Shown one piece after another: positions 24,761 through 34,205 of a stretch of 64,000 bases of DNA. Source of the DNA: Sinosporangium siamense (GTDB lineage Bacteria; Actinomycetota; Actinomycetes; Streptosporangiales; Streptosporangiaceae); contig NZ_BOOW01000009.1 of NCBI RefSeq assembly GCF_016863435.1, positions 171,285 to 235,284 on the forward strand, read 5' to 3'. Positions within the stretch are counted from its first letter, which is position 1. Each line of letters starts with the position of its first letter. A program made the translations under genes and the position numbers. Under the pieces are notes generated by a model that saw nothing but the letters and a program-made list of their open reading frames with translations, was not told where the DNA came from and searched no databases.

Positions 24761-26059
24761 GCGGTGGTGTGACAGCCCGTTCAGCACCGATTGCGCCCCT
24801 TCACCCGCCGACGAGGACAACTCTCCCTCGGTCAACGGCACAAGCCAGAGCCACCGTACGGCGTCGCCCCCAAACGTGAACCCCGACAACGGCGGCAACC
24901 CCGGCGGATCGGCGACCAGCATCACTCCGGCGAACCCTGCGCCCAACGGGAATGTGGCCGGGTCGTGATACCACTTGGCGGTGTGGCAGTGCCCCAGCCA
25001 GGTGACGGAGTGCCACGGATATTGGCCCAGCCAGAGGAACAACCGGGCCGCTTCCCGCGGGTCGCCCCTGGTGGCGACCGCGAGTTCGATGCGGGCGAAG
25101 GCATCGGGCCGGTCGATATAGCGTTCGACGGTCGGCATGCGCTGGCAGCTCATGCCGACCGTTGACAAGATGGTGAAACTGCGCTGATCGTGCGGGGGCC
25201 GCTCGGTGATCCCCATCGTCGGCAGCCGGTCGCCTCCCGCGTCCCAATAGCGTCCGGCCGGGCCCGTCATGACGTCCAGGTGCCCCATCACGAACTGCTG
25301 GAACGACGCCCAGGACGCCTCAGCCCGCCGCCACTGCCAGTAGGAGTGGGCCTTGGCCAGGCGGGGCCCGAGCCCTTCGTAGGCGTCGGCCAGCGACCAC
25401 GCGAAGGGAGATTCGCCGAGGGCGTCACGGGCATATCCCGGCATACCCCGGCTGACGTCGGCCCACCCCGGGATGACGGCGAGCAACTCGGTGCCCTCGT
25501 ACAGGGCCACGCCGTCCCCCTCCTCGAACCAGAGGGCCGACAAACGCCCCAGGCGGTCCCTGCCGGTCGGGTTGCGGGTGTTCGCGCGGGGCATGAGCGG
25601 CGGCAGGCCCGCGCTGATGCGGCCCGCGTCGATCTCCTCAGGGGCCTCGACGTGGTTGGCCAGCCACGACGCCCCGTGAACCGTGCCGTCCCTGGCGCAC
25701 AGGTAGGCCACGGAGGACACCTCGTCGCACTCGACGACCAGAGTCCTGCTGCGGTAGGGATTGTCGTCGTTCAGGACGACCTCGGTGTCCACGCTCGCCG
25801 ATCTTCCACCCTCGTCGCCCGGCTCGGATTCCGCGGGCATACGGTGACGTGGCCCGGCCCGCCGGGCCCCCGCGCCCGCTGCGCGGGCGGAGTCGCCGCC
25901 CGTCTCCTGGTCACCCGAACTCTGATCGAAACCACGATCGGGTCTGTACGCCGGGTCGCGGTCCGGTTCGCGCATCGGACCGCTGGTGGACGACTCGTAC
26001 GCCGAAGGCTCTGAGGGGTTGGACGGTTCAGACGGCGAAGCCGACCAAAATGTCGCCAT
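24749..26059 (-). CDS. Suppressor-of-fused (SUFU) domain protein
   Basis: The C-terminal half has the bacterial SUFU-domain pattern: ERPPHDQRSFTILSTVGMS, then AARLFLWLGQYPWHSVTWLG, then LPPLSGFTFGGDAVRWLWLV and PLTEGEL. In bacteria such domains often occur in immunity proteins of polymorphic toxin systems, but this one lacks a visible toxin partner. The middle (from about residue 91, VDTEVVLNDDNPYRSRTLVV) is also conserved-looking. The first 75 or so residues are disordered and charged, so the start may be further in (25975 or 25840); no candidate has a clear ribosome binding site. The gene converges on cdsA. Confidence 0.7.
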   Translation of the reverse strand: MATFWSASPSEPSNPSEPSAYESSTSGPMREPDRDPAYRPDRGFDQSSGDQETGGDSARAAGAGARRAGPRHRMPAESEPGDEGGRSASVDTEVVLNDDNPYRSRTLVVECDEVSSVAYLCARDGTVHGASWLANHVEAPEEIDAGRISAGLPPLMPRANTRNPTGRDRLGRLSALWFEEGDGVALYEGTELLAVIPGWADVSRGMPGYARDALGESPFAWSLADAYEGLGPRLAKAHSYWQWRRAEASWASFQQFVMGHLDVMTGPAGRYWDAGGDRLPTMGITERPPHDQRSFTILSTVGMSCQRMPTVERYIDRPDAFARIELAVATRGDPREAARLFLWLGQYPWHSVTWLGHCHTAKWYHDPATFPLGAGFAGVMLVADPPGLPPLSGFTFGGDAVRWLWLVPLTEGELSSSAGEGAQSVLNGLSHHRFFA

Positions 26060-26446
26060 ACAAATGGACTTTAGATCACGCGAGAACTCGGATCAGGGCC
26101 CCCGGCAGAAGTCATCGAATCTCCTTGAGGTCAGACAGGCCGGACCTCCGCGGCGAACCGCCGGTCCGGCGGCGTGAGACACGATTTGGTAAGGTACTGC
26201 GCGGCCGTATTCGCCTGGCCGGCCGTGTGGTCAGCGGCGTCCTCGCCGCCTGCGTGATGAAGAGCCTGTGGGAAGTCGATCGGGCCCGTGCGATCGGCGG
26301 GATCCGTGTGACAGGTGAGACGGATGGTCCAAGACGGGCGCCGGCCTCGTCGCTCCGCTGTTCCGCCGCCCGGCAGTGACTTCATCGGCAAGTGCCGCTT
26401 CGACAGGTGTGGGCTCCTCAGGTTTCGGTCTGGGGGAGAAGCTTGA
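26060..26446. other. Divergent region between the SUFU gene and rlmN
   Basis: I see no gene or repeat in these 387 bp. GGGGGAG about 8 nt before GTG 26447 serves rlmN. Promoters for both genes are expected here but none stands out. Confidence 0.4.
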
Positions 26447-27577
26447 GTGGGAGAGTCTATGAGTGCCCCGAGCACGGAGAGCGGCCGTCCGCTGCTCACC
26501 TTCGCCGCGCCCCGCAGGGCCAAGCCCGCCCGCCACCTCGCCGACATGAGCGCGGCGGAAAGGCGCGCCGCGGTCGCCGAGCTGGGCGAGAAGGCGTTCC
26601 GCGCCGACCAGCTCTCCCGTCACTACTTCGAGCGGCTCACCACCGACCCGGAGGCGATGACCGATCTTCCGGCGGCCACGCGCGCCAAACTCGTCGAGGC
26701 CCTGTTCCCCACCCTGCTGACCCCCGTCAAGGAGATCACCTGCGACGGCGGCACCACGCGCAAGACGCTCTGGCGCCTGTTCGACGGCGCGCTCGTGGAG
26801 TCGGTCCTCATGCGCTATCCCGGGCGGGCCACGATCTGTGTGTCGTCCCAGGCGGGCTGCGGCATGAACTGCCCCTTCTGCGCCACCGGCCAGGCCGGTC
26901 TCACCCGCAACATGTCCACCGCCGAGATCGTCGAGCAGGTGGTCGCCGGGGCCAGGGCGATGGCGGCCGGTGAGGTGCCGGGCGGTCCCGGCCGCATCAG
27001 CAACATCGTGTTCATGGGCATGGGGGAGCCCCTGGCCAACTACAAGGCCGTCATCGGGGCCGTGCGCCGCCTGGTCGACCCGGCCCCCGCCGGGCTCGGC
27101 ATCTCCGCCCGGGGCGTCACCGTGTCGACCGTCGGCCTGGTGCCCGCCATCGCCAAACTCGCGGCCGAAGGGCTGCCGGTGACGCTGGCCCTGTCGCTGC
27201 ACGCGCCCGACGACGAGCTACGCGACACGCTGGTCCCGGTCAACACGCGCTGGAAGGTCTCCGAGGTGCTCTCCGCCGCCTGGGACTACGCCGCCACCAC
27301 CGGCCGTCGTGTTTCCATCGAATACGCCCTGATCAAGGACATCAACGATCAGGAGTGGCGGGCCGACCTCCTGGGCCGCCTGATCAAGGGCAAACTCGCC
27401 CACGTCAACCTGATCCCCCTCAACCCCACACCCGGCTCCAAATGGACCGCGTCGCGCCCGGAGGACGAGGCGGCGTTCGTCCGGCGGTTGGAGTCCCACG
27501 GTGTGCCCGTCACCGTTCGCGACACCAGAGGCCGTGAGATCGACGGAGCCTGCGGTCAACTCGCCGCGGCACCTTGA
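26447..27577 (+). CDS. rlmN: Dual-specificity 23S rRNA/tRNA adenine-C2 methyltransferase RlmN
   Basis: RlmN is a radical SAM enzyme that methylates A2503 of 23S rRNA and A37 of some tRNAs. The cluster motif [14 protein letters not shown] gives Cys138, Cys142 and Cys145; [11 protein letters not shown] is the SAM-binding element, and the methyl-accepting cysteine is seen in [10 protein letters not shown] near the C terminus. The 376-residue length is normal. Two starts are possible, GTG 26447 with GGGGGAG at good spacing, or ATG 26459 with GGGAG; the difference is four residues. Confidence 0.96.
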   Translation: MGESMSAPSTESGRPLLTFAAPRRAKPARHLADMSAAERRAAVAELGEKAFRADQLSRHYFERLTTDPEAMTDLPAATRAKLVEALFPTLLTPVKEITCDGGTTRKTLWRLFDGALVESVLMRYPGRATICVSSQAGCGMNCPFCATGQAGLTRNMSTAEIVEQVVAGARAMAAGEVPGGPGRISNIVFMGMGEPLANYKAVIGAVRRLVDPAPAGLGISARGVTVSTVGLVPAIAKLAAEGLPVTLALSLHAPDDELRDTLVPVNTRWKVSEVLSAAWDYAATTGRRVSIEYALIKDINDQEWRADLLGRLIKGKLAHVNLIPLNPTPGSKWTASRPEDEAAFVRRLESHGVPVTVRDTRGREIDGACGQLAAAP

Positions 27578-27864
27578 TCCCGGAGGGACTTGAGTGGCTG
27601 GCCGCCGAGGCCGACCGCGTCGAGCAGGCACGTTTCGGCTCGGCCCGCCTCGGCGCCGGCTACCGGGAGGATGAGGTCGATGCCTTCCTGGACCGCGTCG
27701 TCGGCGCCCTGCGCGGCGAGTCCGCCGACCCGGTGACCCCCTCGGAGGCCCGCTCGGTGCGATTCACCACCGTGGTCCTGCGCCCCGGCTACGTGATCGC
27801 CGAGGTCGAGCAGATGCTCGACAAGGTCGCCGACCTGCTTGAGCTTCTGGAAGAACACCAATAG
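27574..27864 (+). CDS. Small DivIVA-domain protein
   Basis: This 96-residue protein has the DivIVA-like pattern of actinobacterial small proteins: [24 protein letters not shown], then a second similar block [23 protein letters not shown], then a short coiled tail. DivIVA domains bind curved membrane and organise polar growth and septation, but short forms like this have no assigned role. The start appears to be TTG 27574, overlapping the rlmN stop by 4 nt (TTGA), which suggests coupling; there is no in-frame ATG or GTG nearby. Confidence 0.75.
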   Translation: MIPEGLEWLAAEADRVEQARFGSARLGAGYREDEVDAFLDRVVGALRGESADPVTPSEARSVRFTTVVLRPGYVIAEVEQMLDKVADLLELLEEHQ

Positions 27865-28420
27865 TCCGTGCAGCATAAGCCTGCTGCGCCGTGCGCTCAG
27901 AAGAGCCGGCGCGGCCCGGCCGCCGGTGGGCCGCTGTGCTGTCGTTCATTTCGTGCTTTCTCCCGATCTGGTCTGCGGAATGCTCGTGGATGACCAAGGA
28001 GACCGCGACGCACCGCCGTACGCACCCTCGAACGGCATGGCCGGCACGCCGCTCCCGCCGCTTGGAAACGCCAAGGAAACATCCCGTGTCGTATGTATGA
28101 CCTGCCGGAGTATCGAATCCCCGGCCGCGTCCGAAGGAGACGACACGATGCGAATGCGAACCGGCCTTGTGCTTGCGACCTTGGGGCGCACGACCTAAAG
28201 GCACGGCCGCCATCTCGCGCCGGCACTCGTGCGCGTCCACGACGTCCCCTCCGCCCTTCTCCCGGCCAGACGGTCATATGCCGCACCAGGCCACCGCCAC
28301 AAGCAGCCGCAAGCCAGACAGCGCCGCACCAGCCCACCCCCACCGCCGAACAGCGCCGCGCTTCAAGACGACAGACAGCGCCAGTAAAGCGCCACACGGC
28401 CAAGCAGCACCGCCGGAAGG
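27865..28420. other. Intergenic region between the DivIVA-like gene and the PucR gene
   Basis: In 556 bp I see no gene, hairpin or repeat that I would support. A long minus-strand frame that crosses it is Arg/Pro/Ala-rich and is the shadow of the PucR gene. The 3' half is C+A rich. Confidence 0.4.
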
Positions 28421-29887
28421 TCAGTCGATCAGACCCAGCTGTTCCGCCGCCCTGATGGCCAGCCACACCTCCGCGAAGGCCCCTGTGGAGGACAGGTCGC
28501 GCCCGCTGAGGGCGGCGAAGCGGCGGAGGCGGTAGGCCAGGGTGTTGGGGTGGATGTGGAGGGCACCCGCGGCGCCCTCGGTGTGGCGGTCGCGTTCCAT
28601 CCAGGTGCGCACCGACAGCAGCAACTCCGCACCGTGATCGGCGTCGTAGCGGAGGACATCCCCGAGGACGTGGTCCACGAGCGCCTGGAGGGTGGCCGGG
28701 TCGTCGGGCAACCAGCGGCCGGTCGTGTCGTCGCCGTATTTCACGATCGCCTGGCCGGATTCGACGGCCCGCGAGGCGGCCCAGGCGGCCTCGCGGGCGG
28801 CCACCTTGATGGGGTCGCCGACGGGGAAGGCCCGGCTGATTCCGGCGGAGACGCCGGGGAGCGAGGCGACAGCCGTACTCAAGCCGGGGGAGGCGGTGGC
28901 GAGGACGTAGAGCTCGCCGCGGCGGCGGAGCATCAGGTGGGGGTGGTCGGCCAAGGCGCCGACGAGTGCCTGGTCGCTCACGCCGCGTACGGCGAGCAGC
29001 ACGTTGTCGCCGTCGGCCGGCAGGCCCATGCGGACGAGGCGGCGGCGGGCCATCGCGGGGTCGAGGGAGTCCTGGAGGAGCTCGGCGAGGGTTTCCGCGC
29101 CCTCGCGGCGCAGGGTCTCGCGTTCGTGGCGCGCCATGGCGACCTGGAAGGCGGCCACGGTGGCGAGGTGCTGGACGACGGCGAGGCCGGAGGGCCGGGC
29201 GCCCTCGCGTTCGAAGGCGAGCAGATAGCCCGCGGGGCCGCCGGGGGCCGGCACGGGCACCACGAAGCCCCCGGGCATCGTGGGCGGCGCGTCGGGGCCG
29301 CTGGGCAGCGGTGTGGGCTCGGGCGGGGCGGGCACCCCGGGCAGCAGCGGGCGGCCCTGCGGGGTGCACAGGTAAAGGTCGTAGCCGGAGAGCCGCTCCA
29401 GCCGCTGGAACAGCGTCGCGCTGTCGAGGTCCTCGGAGGCGAGCCAGCGCAGCGCGCCGAACACCTGGAGCTGGGCGCCGAGGCGTTCGCCCGCGTCTTC
29501 CCGCACGGCAGCCGCGACCTCCTGGGAGATCGCGATGAACGGCACCGACAGCGGCACCTCAAGCACCGGTATGCCGCGTTCCTCGGCGGTGTCGTAGAAC
29601 GCCTTGTGCAAGGGCGGCACGCTCAACTGCGTGGAGAGGGCGAGGGCGGCCACACCGGCGCCGTCGAGCCGTTCGAGGTAGGCGCGCTGGCGCGCGGCCG
29701 ACCGGGGGACGGCGAGGCCGGTCGTCATGATCATCTCAGAGCCGAGCAGCCACGGCGTGGGGTCCTCCAGCTCGCTCACGTGAGCCCACGAGAGGGAGCG
29801 TTGCAGGCCGGCCTCTCCGGCGATCACCCGCAGTTGCAGTGCGGGGAACCGGACCAGTTCCTCGACCCTGATCCTGTTGACGGGCAC
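28421..29887 (-). CDS. PucR family transcriptional regulator
   Basis: PucR-type regulators control purine, ureide and amino-acid catabolism. The 488-residue protein has the N-terminal PucR domain (RIRVEELVRFPALQLRVIAG, then SWAHVSELEDPTPWLLGSEMIMTTG), a central GGDEF-like region, and the C-terminal PucR helix-turn-helix with HIHPNTLAYRLRR followed by the D-LSSTGAFAEVWLAI end. The start is the GTG at 29887, with GGAAGG directly before it; a reading to 30046 adds residues unlike the family. It is divergent to the ureohydrolase-NCS1-cyclase operon and is its likely regulator. Confidence 0.9.
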   Translation of the reverse strand: MPVNRIRVEELVRFPALQLRVIAGEAGLQRSLSWAHVSELEDPTPWLLGSEMIMTTGLAVPRSAARQRAYLERLDGAGVAALALSTQLSVPPLHKAFYDTAEERGIPVLEVPLSVPFIAISQEVAAAVREDAGERLGAQLQVFGALRWLASEDLDSATLFQRLERLSGYDLYLCTPQGRPLLPGVPAPPEPTPLPSGPDAPPTMPGGFVVPVPAPGGPAGYLLAFEREGARPSGLAVVQHLATVAAFQVAMARHERETLRREGAETLAELLQDSLDPAMARRRLVRMGLPADGDNVLLAVRGVSDQALVGALADHPHLMLRRRGELYVLATASPGLSTAVASLPGVSAGISRAFPVGDPIKVAAREAAWAASRAVESGQAIVKYGDDTTGRWLPDDPATLQALVDHVLGDVLRYDADHGAELLLSVRTWMERDRHTEGAAGALHIHPNTLAYRLRRFAALSGRDLSSTGAFAEVWLAIRAAEQLGLID

Positions 29888-30237
29888 CCTTCCAGCGTAG
29901 GTATGGCTTGTGGGAGGCAACAAGGCGCACCGGTTCAGTCTGTGGTCGCGACAATTGAATCGGTTGGCAAAACCCGTCCACACTGGAGGCAACCCCGAGG
30001 GCACGACCTGCTCCCTCCGCAGGTCGTGCTTCAAAGCCCGGCTCACACCCCCCGCCGGTAGCGGTCACTTCCTCCCGATCGCTACCTCGACGGTCGGCGG
30101 CACGAAGTCGGGCGGTGCCGCTGACGAGATCCCGGCGCAGGCGGTGTCGACTACCCCCAATGCGTTCCCGCCCCAACCTCCCGCCGGGGATCCTCCGCGC
30201 ACCGATGAAGAGCGAGTGATGAGAGGAACCCCGACGT
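29888..30237. other. Divergent control region between the PucR gene and the ureohydrolase operon
   Basis: These 350 bp hold no gene. Both promoters and the PucR operator are expected here; I find no obvious palindrome. GAGAGGAA before ATG 30238 is the ribosome binding site of the ureohydrolase. Confidence 0.4.
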
Positions 30238-31185
30238 ATGTCTGAACCCCGTGGGCCCGTTGACTCATCGAAGGTGCCGCGTTTCGCGGGGCCCGCCACC
30301 TTCGCCCGGCTTCCCCGGCTGGACGAGGTGGAACGGTGTGATGTGGCGGTCGTGGGCGTACCGTTCGACAGCGGGGTCTCCTACCGGCCGGGCGCGAGGT
30401 TCGGCCCGTCGGCGGTGCGGGAGGCGAGCAGGCTGCTCAGGCCCTACCACCCGGGGCTCGCCGTCTCCCCGTTCGCGGCGCTTCAGGTCGCCGACGCCGG
30501 CGACATCGTGTGCAACCCCTTCGACATCGGCCAGGCCGTCGAGATGATCGAGGACGCCGCCACGAGCCTCATGGCCGGGGGCACCCGCCTGGTCACGATC
30601 GGCGGCGATCACACCGTCGCTCTACCGCTGCTGCGTTCGGTGGCCAAGCGGCACGGGCCGGTCGCGCTGCTGCACTTCGACGCCCACCTGGACACCTGGG
30701 ACACCTATTTCGGCGCGGAATACACCCACGGAACGCCGTTCCGCCGTGCCGTCGAGGAGGGGGTGCTCGACACCGAGGCGCTCAGCCACGTCGGCACCCG
30801 AGGCCCGCTTTACTCAAGCCGGGACCTCGACGAGGACAGGAGGCTCGGCTTCGGCATCGTCACCAGCGCCGACGTGATGCGCCGCGGCCTCGACGAGACG
30901 ATCGGCGCGCTCAGGCAGCGCATCGGCGACCGCCCTCTTTACGTTTCCATCGACATCGATGTGCTTGACCCGGCCCACGCCCCGGGTACGGGCACTCCGG
31001 AGGCGGGTGGGCTGACCAGCCGCGAACTCCTGGAGATCCTCCGCGGCCTGGCCGGCGCCAACCTCGTCGGCGCCGACGTCGTGGAGGTCTCACCGCCCTA
31101 CGACCACGCGGAGATCACCTCGGTCGCCGCGGCACACGTCGCCTACGACCTGGTGAGCCTGTTCGCGATCAAGGAGGGTTCATGA
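30238..31185 (+). CDS. speB: Agmatinase-family ureohydrolase
   Basis: Ureohydrolases split urea from guanidino compounds at a two-manganese site. All metal residues are visible: GGDHT (His125), DAHLDTWD (Asp148, His150, Asp152) and [10 protein letters not shown] (Asp239, Asp241). The [10 protein letters not shown] segment (His163) is typical of agmatinases and guanidinobutyrases. The expected product from agmatine is putrescine, which the genes at 34-41 kb would oxidise. The operon partners, an NCS1 permease and a cyclase-family hydrolase, are unusual for an agmatinase, so guanidinobutyrate or another guanidino compound is a fair alternative. Its TGA overlaps the next ATG. Confidence 0.88.
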   Translation: MSEPRGPVDSSKVPRFAGPATFARLPRLDEVERCDVAVVGVPFDSGVSYRPGARFGPSAVREASRLLRPYHPGLAVSPFAALQVADAGDIVCNPFDIGQAVEMIEDAATSLMAGGTRLVTIGGDHTVALPLLRSVAKRHGPVALLHFDAHLDTWDTYFGAEYTHGTPFRRAVEEGVLDTEALSHVGTRGPLYSSRDLDEDRRLGFGIVTSADVMRRGLDETIGALRQRIGDRPLYVSIDIDVLDPAHAPGTGTPEAGGLTSRELLEILRGLAGANLVGADVVEVSPPYDHAEITSVAAAHVAYDLVSLFAIKEGS

Positions 31186-32732
31186 CGGCGGCGCCCGCCG
31201 AGTCTCCGAAGATCACAGAGATCGAGACCTACGGCGTCGACCGCATTCCCGACCGCGACCGTACGGCACGCCCCATCGACCTTTTCCGCGTCTCCTTCGG
31301 CGGCGCGAACACCTTCGCCACCTGCGTGCTCGGCGCCTTCCCCATCCTTTTCGGGCTGTCCTTCCGGCAGGGCCTGGCCGCGACGCTGACGGGCCTTGTG
31401 GCCGGGGCGCTCATCCTGGCCCCCCTCTCGCTCTTCGGCCCCCGGAACGGCACCAACAATGCCGTCTCCTCGTCGGCGCACCTCGGCGTGCACGGCCGGA
31501 TCGTGGGCTCCTACCTGGCGCTGCTCACCGCCGTCGCCTTCTTCTCGATCTCGGTGTGGTCTTCAGGGGACGCGCTCGTGGGCGGCGCCGCCCGGCTCGT
31601 GGGCGTCCCGCAGAACGACCTGACGCACGCCGTGGCATATGCGATCTTCGCGAGCCTGGTGCTGACCGTCTGCATCTACGGCTTCCGCTTCATGCTCCTC
31701 GTGAACAAGATCGCGGTGGCCGCGGCGTCGCTGATGTTCGTGCTCGGCCTCGTCGCCTTCGCCGGGGACTTCGACCCCTCCTACCCGGGTGTGTTCGCCT
31801 CGACGGCCGATCCGCTGTTCTGGCCGGCTTTCATCGGCGCCGCACTGATCGTGCTGTCCAACCCGGTCTCCTTCGGGGCGTTCCTGGGGGACTGGTCGAG
31901 GTATATCCCCGCCGACACCCCTCGCAGGAAGGTCATGGGCGCCGCGTTCCTCGCTCAGATCGCAACGATCCTCCCGTTCTTCTTCGGCCTGGCCACCGCC
32001 TCGATCATCGCCGCCAAGGCTCCGCAGTACATGGATCCGGCTGCCCCCAACTATGTCGGCGGCCTGCTGGCGGTCTCCCCGGGGTGGTATTTCCTTCCCG
32101 TCTGCCTCATCGCCCTGATCGGCGGCATGTCCACGGGCACCACCTCGCTGTACGGCACGGGCCTCGACTTCTCCAGCGTCTTCACGAGGTTCAGCCGGGT
32201 CCAGGCGACCGTGTTCATCGGTGTGCTGTCCATCGGGTTCATTTTCGCGGGGCGGTTCTGGATGAACCTGACCCAGAGCATCTCGACCTTCGCCACGCTG
32301 ATCATCACCTGCACCGCCCCCTGGATGGTGATCATGATGCTGGGCTACGTGGTGCGGCGCGGGTGGTACGACCCCGAGGCCCTGCAGGTCTTCAACCGGC
32401 GCCAGCGCGGCGGGCGCTATTGGTTCAGCCACGGTTGGAACTGGCGCGGCCTGTCCGCGTGGTTCGTCTCCGCGGCCGTCGCCATCACCTTCACCAACAT
32501 CCCCGGCCAGTTCGTCGGGCCCTTCGGCCATCTCGCCGGTGGGGTGGACATCGCCCTGCCGCTCGGGCTCGCCGTGGCCGGGCTGCTCTACCTGCTGTTG
32601 CTTCTGGTGTTTCCCGAGCCTCGTGGGGTCTTCGGCCCGAAGGGGCCACGGCTCGTGCGTGCCGCGGACGCGCCGACGCCGCCTATCATCGGGCCTGACA
32701 ACGGAGTTGCAGGGGAGCCCGTCCATACATGA
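31182..32732 (+). CDS. NCS1 family purine/cytosine permease-like transporter
   Basis: This is a 516-residue protein with about 12 membrane segments. The NCS1 features are seen as [19 protein letters not shown] before the first helix, [33 protein letters not shown] and the C-terminal [14 protein letters not shown]. The family imports nucleobases, allantoin, hydantoins and related compounds with protons or sodium. It overlaps the ureohydrolase by 4 nt and the next gene by 4 nt, so the three are co-translated, and the substrate is probably the compound or precursor the operon degrades. Confidence 0.88.
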   Translation: MTAAPAESPKITEIETYGVDRIPDRDRTARPIDLFRVSFGGANTFATCVLGAFPILFGLSFRQGLAATLTGLVAGALILAPLSLFGPRNGTNNAVSSSAHLGVHGRIVGSYLALLTAVAFFSISVWSSGDALVGGAARLVGVPQNDLTHAVAYAIFASLVLTVCIYGFRFMLLVNKIAVAAASLMFVLGLVAFAGDFDPSYPGVFASTADPLFWPAFIGAALIVLSNPVSFGAFLGDWSRYIPADTPRRKVMGAAFLAQIATILPFFFGLATASIIAAKAPQYMDPAAPNYVGGLLAVSPGWYFLPVCLIALIGGMSTGTTSLYGTGLDFSSVFTRFSRVQATVFIGVLSIGFIFAGRFWMNLTQSISTFATLIITCTAPWMVIMMLGYVVRRGWYDPEALQVFNRRQRGGRYWFSHGWNWRGLSAWFVSAAVAITFTNIPGQFVGPFGHLAGGVDIALPLGLAVAGLLYLLLLLVFPEPRGVFGPKGPRLVRAADAPTPPIIGPDNGVAGEPVHT

Positions 32733-33370
32733 TCGTCGACCTGTCGGTGCCGCTGACCACGGGGATGCCCGTCTATCCTGGCGATCCGTCGGTCGAGATC
32801 GCCCCGGCGCTGACAACCGCCGCCCACGGGGTCAACGTCCTCGGCCTGCACCTCGGGTCGCAGTCGGGCACCCACGTGGACGCGCCGTTCCACATCGACG
32901 ACTCGTTGCCGAGGCTCGACGAACTGCCTCTGGAGCGCTTCACAGGCCCCGCCGCCGTGGCCGACGCGCGGGGCCTCGCCCCGCGTTCCCCGATCGGCCC
33001 GGAGCGGCTTGAGGCCGTCGCCACCGAGGGCGTCATCGTGCTAGTCGCGACGGGCTGGGCAGGTCACTTCGGCACTTATCACTACCTCGATCACCCTTAC
33101 CTCACCGAGGAGGCCGCCGAGCTGCTCGTCGCCGCGGGCGTGCGCACGGTCGGAATCGACGCGCTGAGCGTCGACCCCACCCCCGCCGACGACTTCCCGG
33201 CCCACCGGGTGCTCTGCGGCGCCCACGCGGTGATCGCGGAGAACCTCCGGGGGCTCGACGTCCTCCTGGAGGCACAGGCCGCCGGGCGGGCGATCGAGGT
33301 CTCGATGTTCCCCCTCCACCTGCCCGGCGCGGACGGGTCGCCGGTGCGGGCCGTGGCGAGGGTCACATGA
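32729..33370 (+). CDS. Cyclase family (kynurenine formamidase-like) metal hydrolase
   Basis: This 213-residue protein belongs to the cyclase/KynB-type fold. The metal-binding signature is seen as GSQSGTHVDAPFH near residue 48, and MPVYPGDPSVEI and the central GHFGTYHYLDHPYLTEEAAE are typical. The family includes kynurenine formamidase and isatin hydrolase, so a hydrolysis of an amide or a ring is expected. It is translationally coupled to the NCS1 permease (ATGA overlap). Its place in a guanidine or ureide pathway is inference from the operon. Confidence 0.85.
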   Translation: MIVDLSVPLTTGMPVYPGDPSVEIAPALTTAAHGVNVLGLHLGSQSGTHVDAPFHIDDSLPRLDELPLERFTGPAAVADARGLAPRSPIGPERLEAVATEGVIVLVATGWAGHFGTYHYLDHPYLTEEAAELLVAAGVRTVGIDALSVDPTPADDFPAHRVLCGAHAVIAENLRGLDVLLEAQAAGRAIEVSMFPLHLPGADGSPVRAVARVT

Positions 33371-33402
33371 CGGGCTTCCGCCGTATCTCCCGTGAGGGGC
33401 GC

Positions 33403-33903
33403 CTAGCGGGTGCCCCACGAGTAGGTCTGCTTTTTGAGCTTCAGGTAGATGAACGACTCTGTCGCCCGCACGGTGGGGATCGCGCGGATTTTGCCGAGAA
33501 TCTCCAGAAGGTGGGTGTCGCCCTCGCAGACGACCTCCACGATCAAGTCGAACGATCCGGCGGTCAGCACGACGTATTCGATCTCGTCGATGGCCGACAA
33601 CTCGTTCGCGACGCTCTCCAGGTCGCCCTCGCACTTGATGCCGATGAGCGCCTGACGGGGGAATCCGAGGGTCAGCGGGTCGGTGACCGCGACGATCTGC
33701 ATGACGCCCGCGTCGAGCAGCCGCTGCACCCGCTGCCGCACGGCGGCCTCCGAGAGACCCACCGCCTTGCCGATCGCGGCATACGGCTTGCGCCCGTCCT
33801 CCTGGAGTTGCTCGATGATCTGCTTGGAGATGTCGTCGAGCACCACAGGGCCGGCCGACCTTGCCTCACTGCTTTCCCTGCGCACCTTGGGCGGGGTGGT
33901 CAT
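33403..33903 (-). CDS. Lrp/AsnC family transcriptional regulator
   Basis: This 166-residue regulator has the AsnC-type winged helix (VLDDISKQIIEQLQEDGRKP, then VGLSEAAVRQRVQRLLDAGV) and the RAM ligand domain (ALIGIKCEGDLESVANELSA, then VVLTAGSFDLIVEVVCE). The start at 33903 has AAGGAGAG at good spacing; a longer reading to 34029 is rejected. It is divergent to the aminobutyraldehyde dehydrogenase and pot genes and so probably senses a product or amino acid linked to polyamine use. Confidence 0.93.
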   Translation of the reverse strand: MTTPPKVRRESSEARSAGPVVLDDISKQIIEQLQEDGRKPYAAIGKAVGLSEAAVRQRVQRLLDAGVMQIVAVTDPLTLGFPRQALIGIKCEGDLESVANELSAIDEIEYVVLTAGSFDLIVEVVCEGDTHLLEILGKIRAIPTVRATESFIYLKLKKQTYSWGTR

Positions 33904-34205
33904 CAGCTCTCCTTCAAGCGGGCGAAAAAGTTCGGCGCGTGCCGCCCTCCACTGATCCGGCCCCTCGCGGGGGCGAAGGCCGACGTGACAGGGCGGTGTA
34001 CCCGTCATGTTGCCGTCCCGGACCGCCATCGTGTCAGCTCTCGAAGGTCTGTCAAGCGATTCCGTAGCAATTTGATATCTTCACCACGAAATCCCTTGTC
34101 GCTGCGTCCTTACTCTGTCAGTCTGCTCTCTCAGCACGCCTGTCAGGCTTCTGTCAGGGTTGGGTTGCCCGTCGCGGCATCAGCACTCCACCGAGGAGGT
34201 CAACG
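33904..34205. other. Divergent control region between the Lrp gene and the polyamine operon
   Basis: This 302-bp region is locally A+T rich around 34060-34095 (CAATTTGATATCTTCACC), as expected for an Lrp-type site. Both promoters should lie here. GAGGAGG (34193-34199) is the ribosome binding site of the dehydrogenase gene. Confidence 0.45.

Noticed and set aside
27897..29369. A 490-residue minus-strand frame overlapping the PucR gene
   Set aside because: Arg/Pro/Ala-rich shadow of the PucR gene in another frame; no domain is visible.
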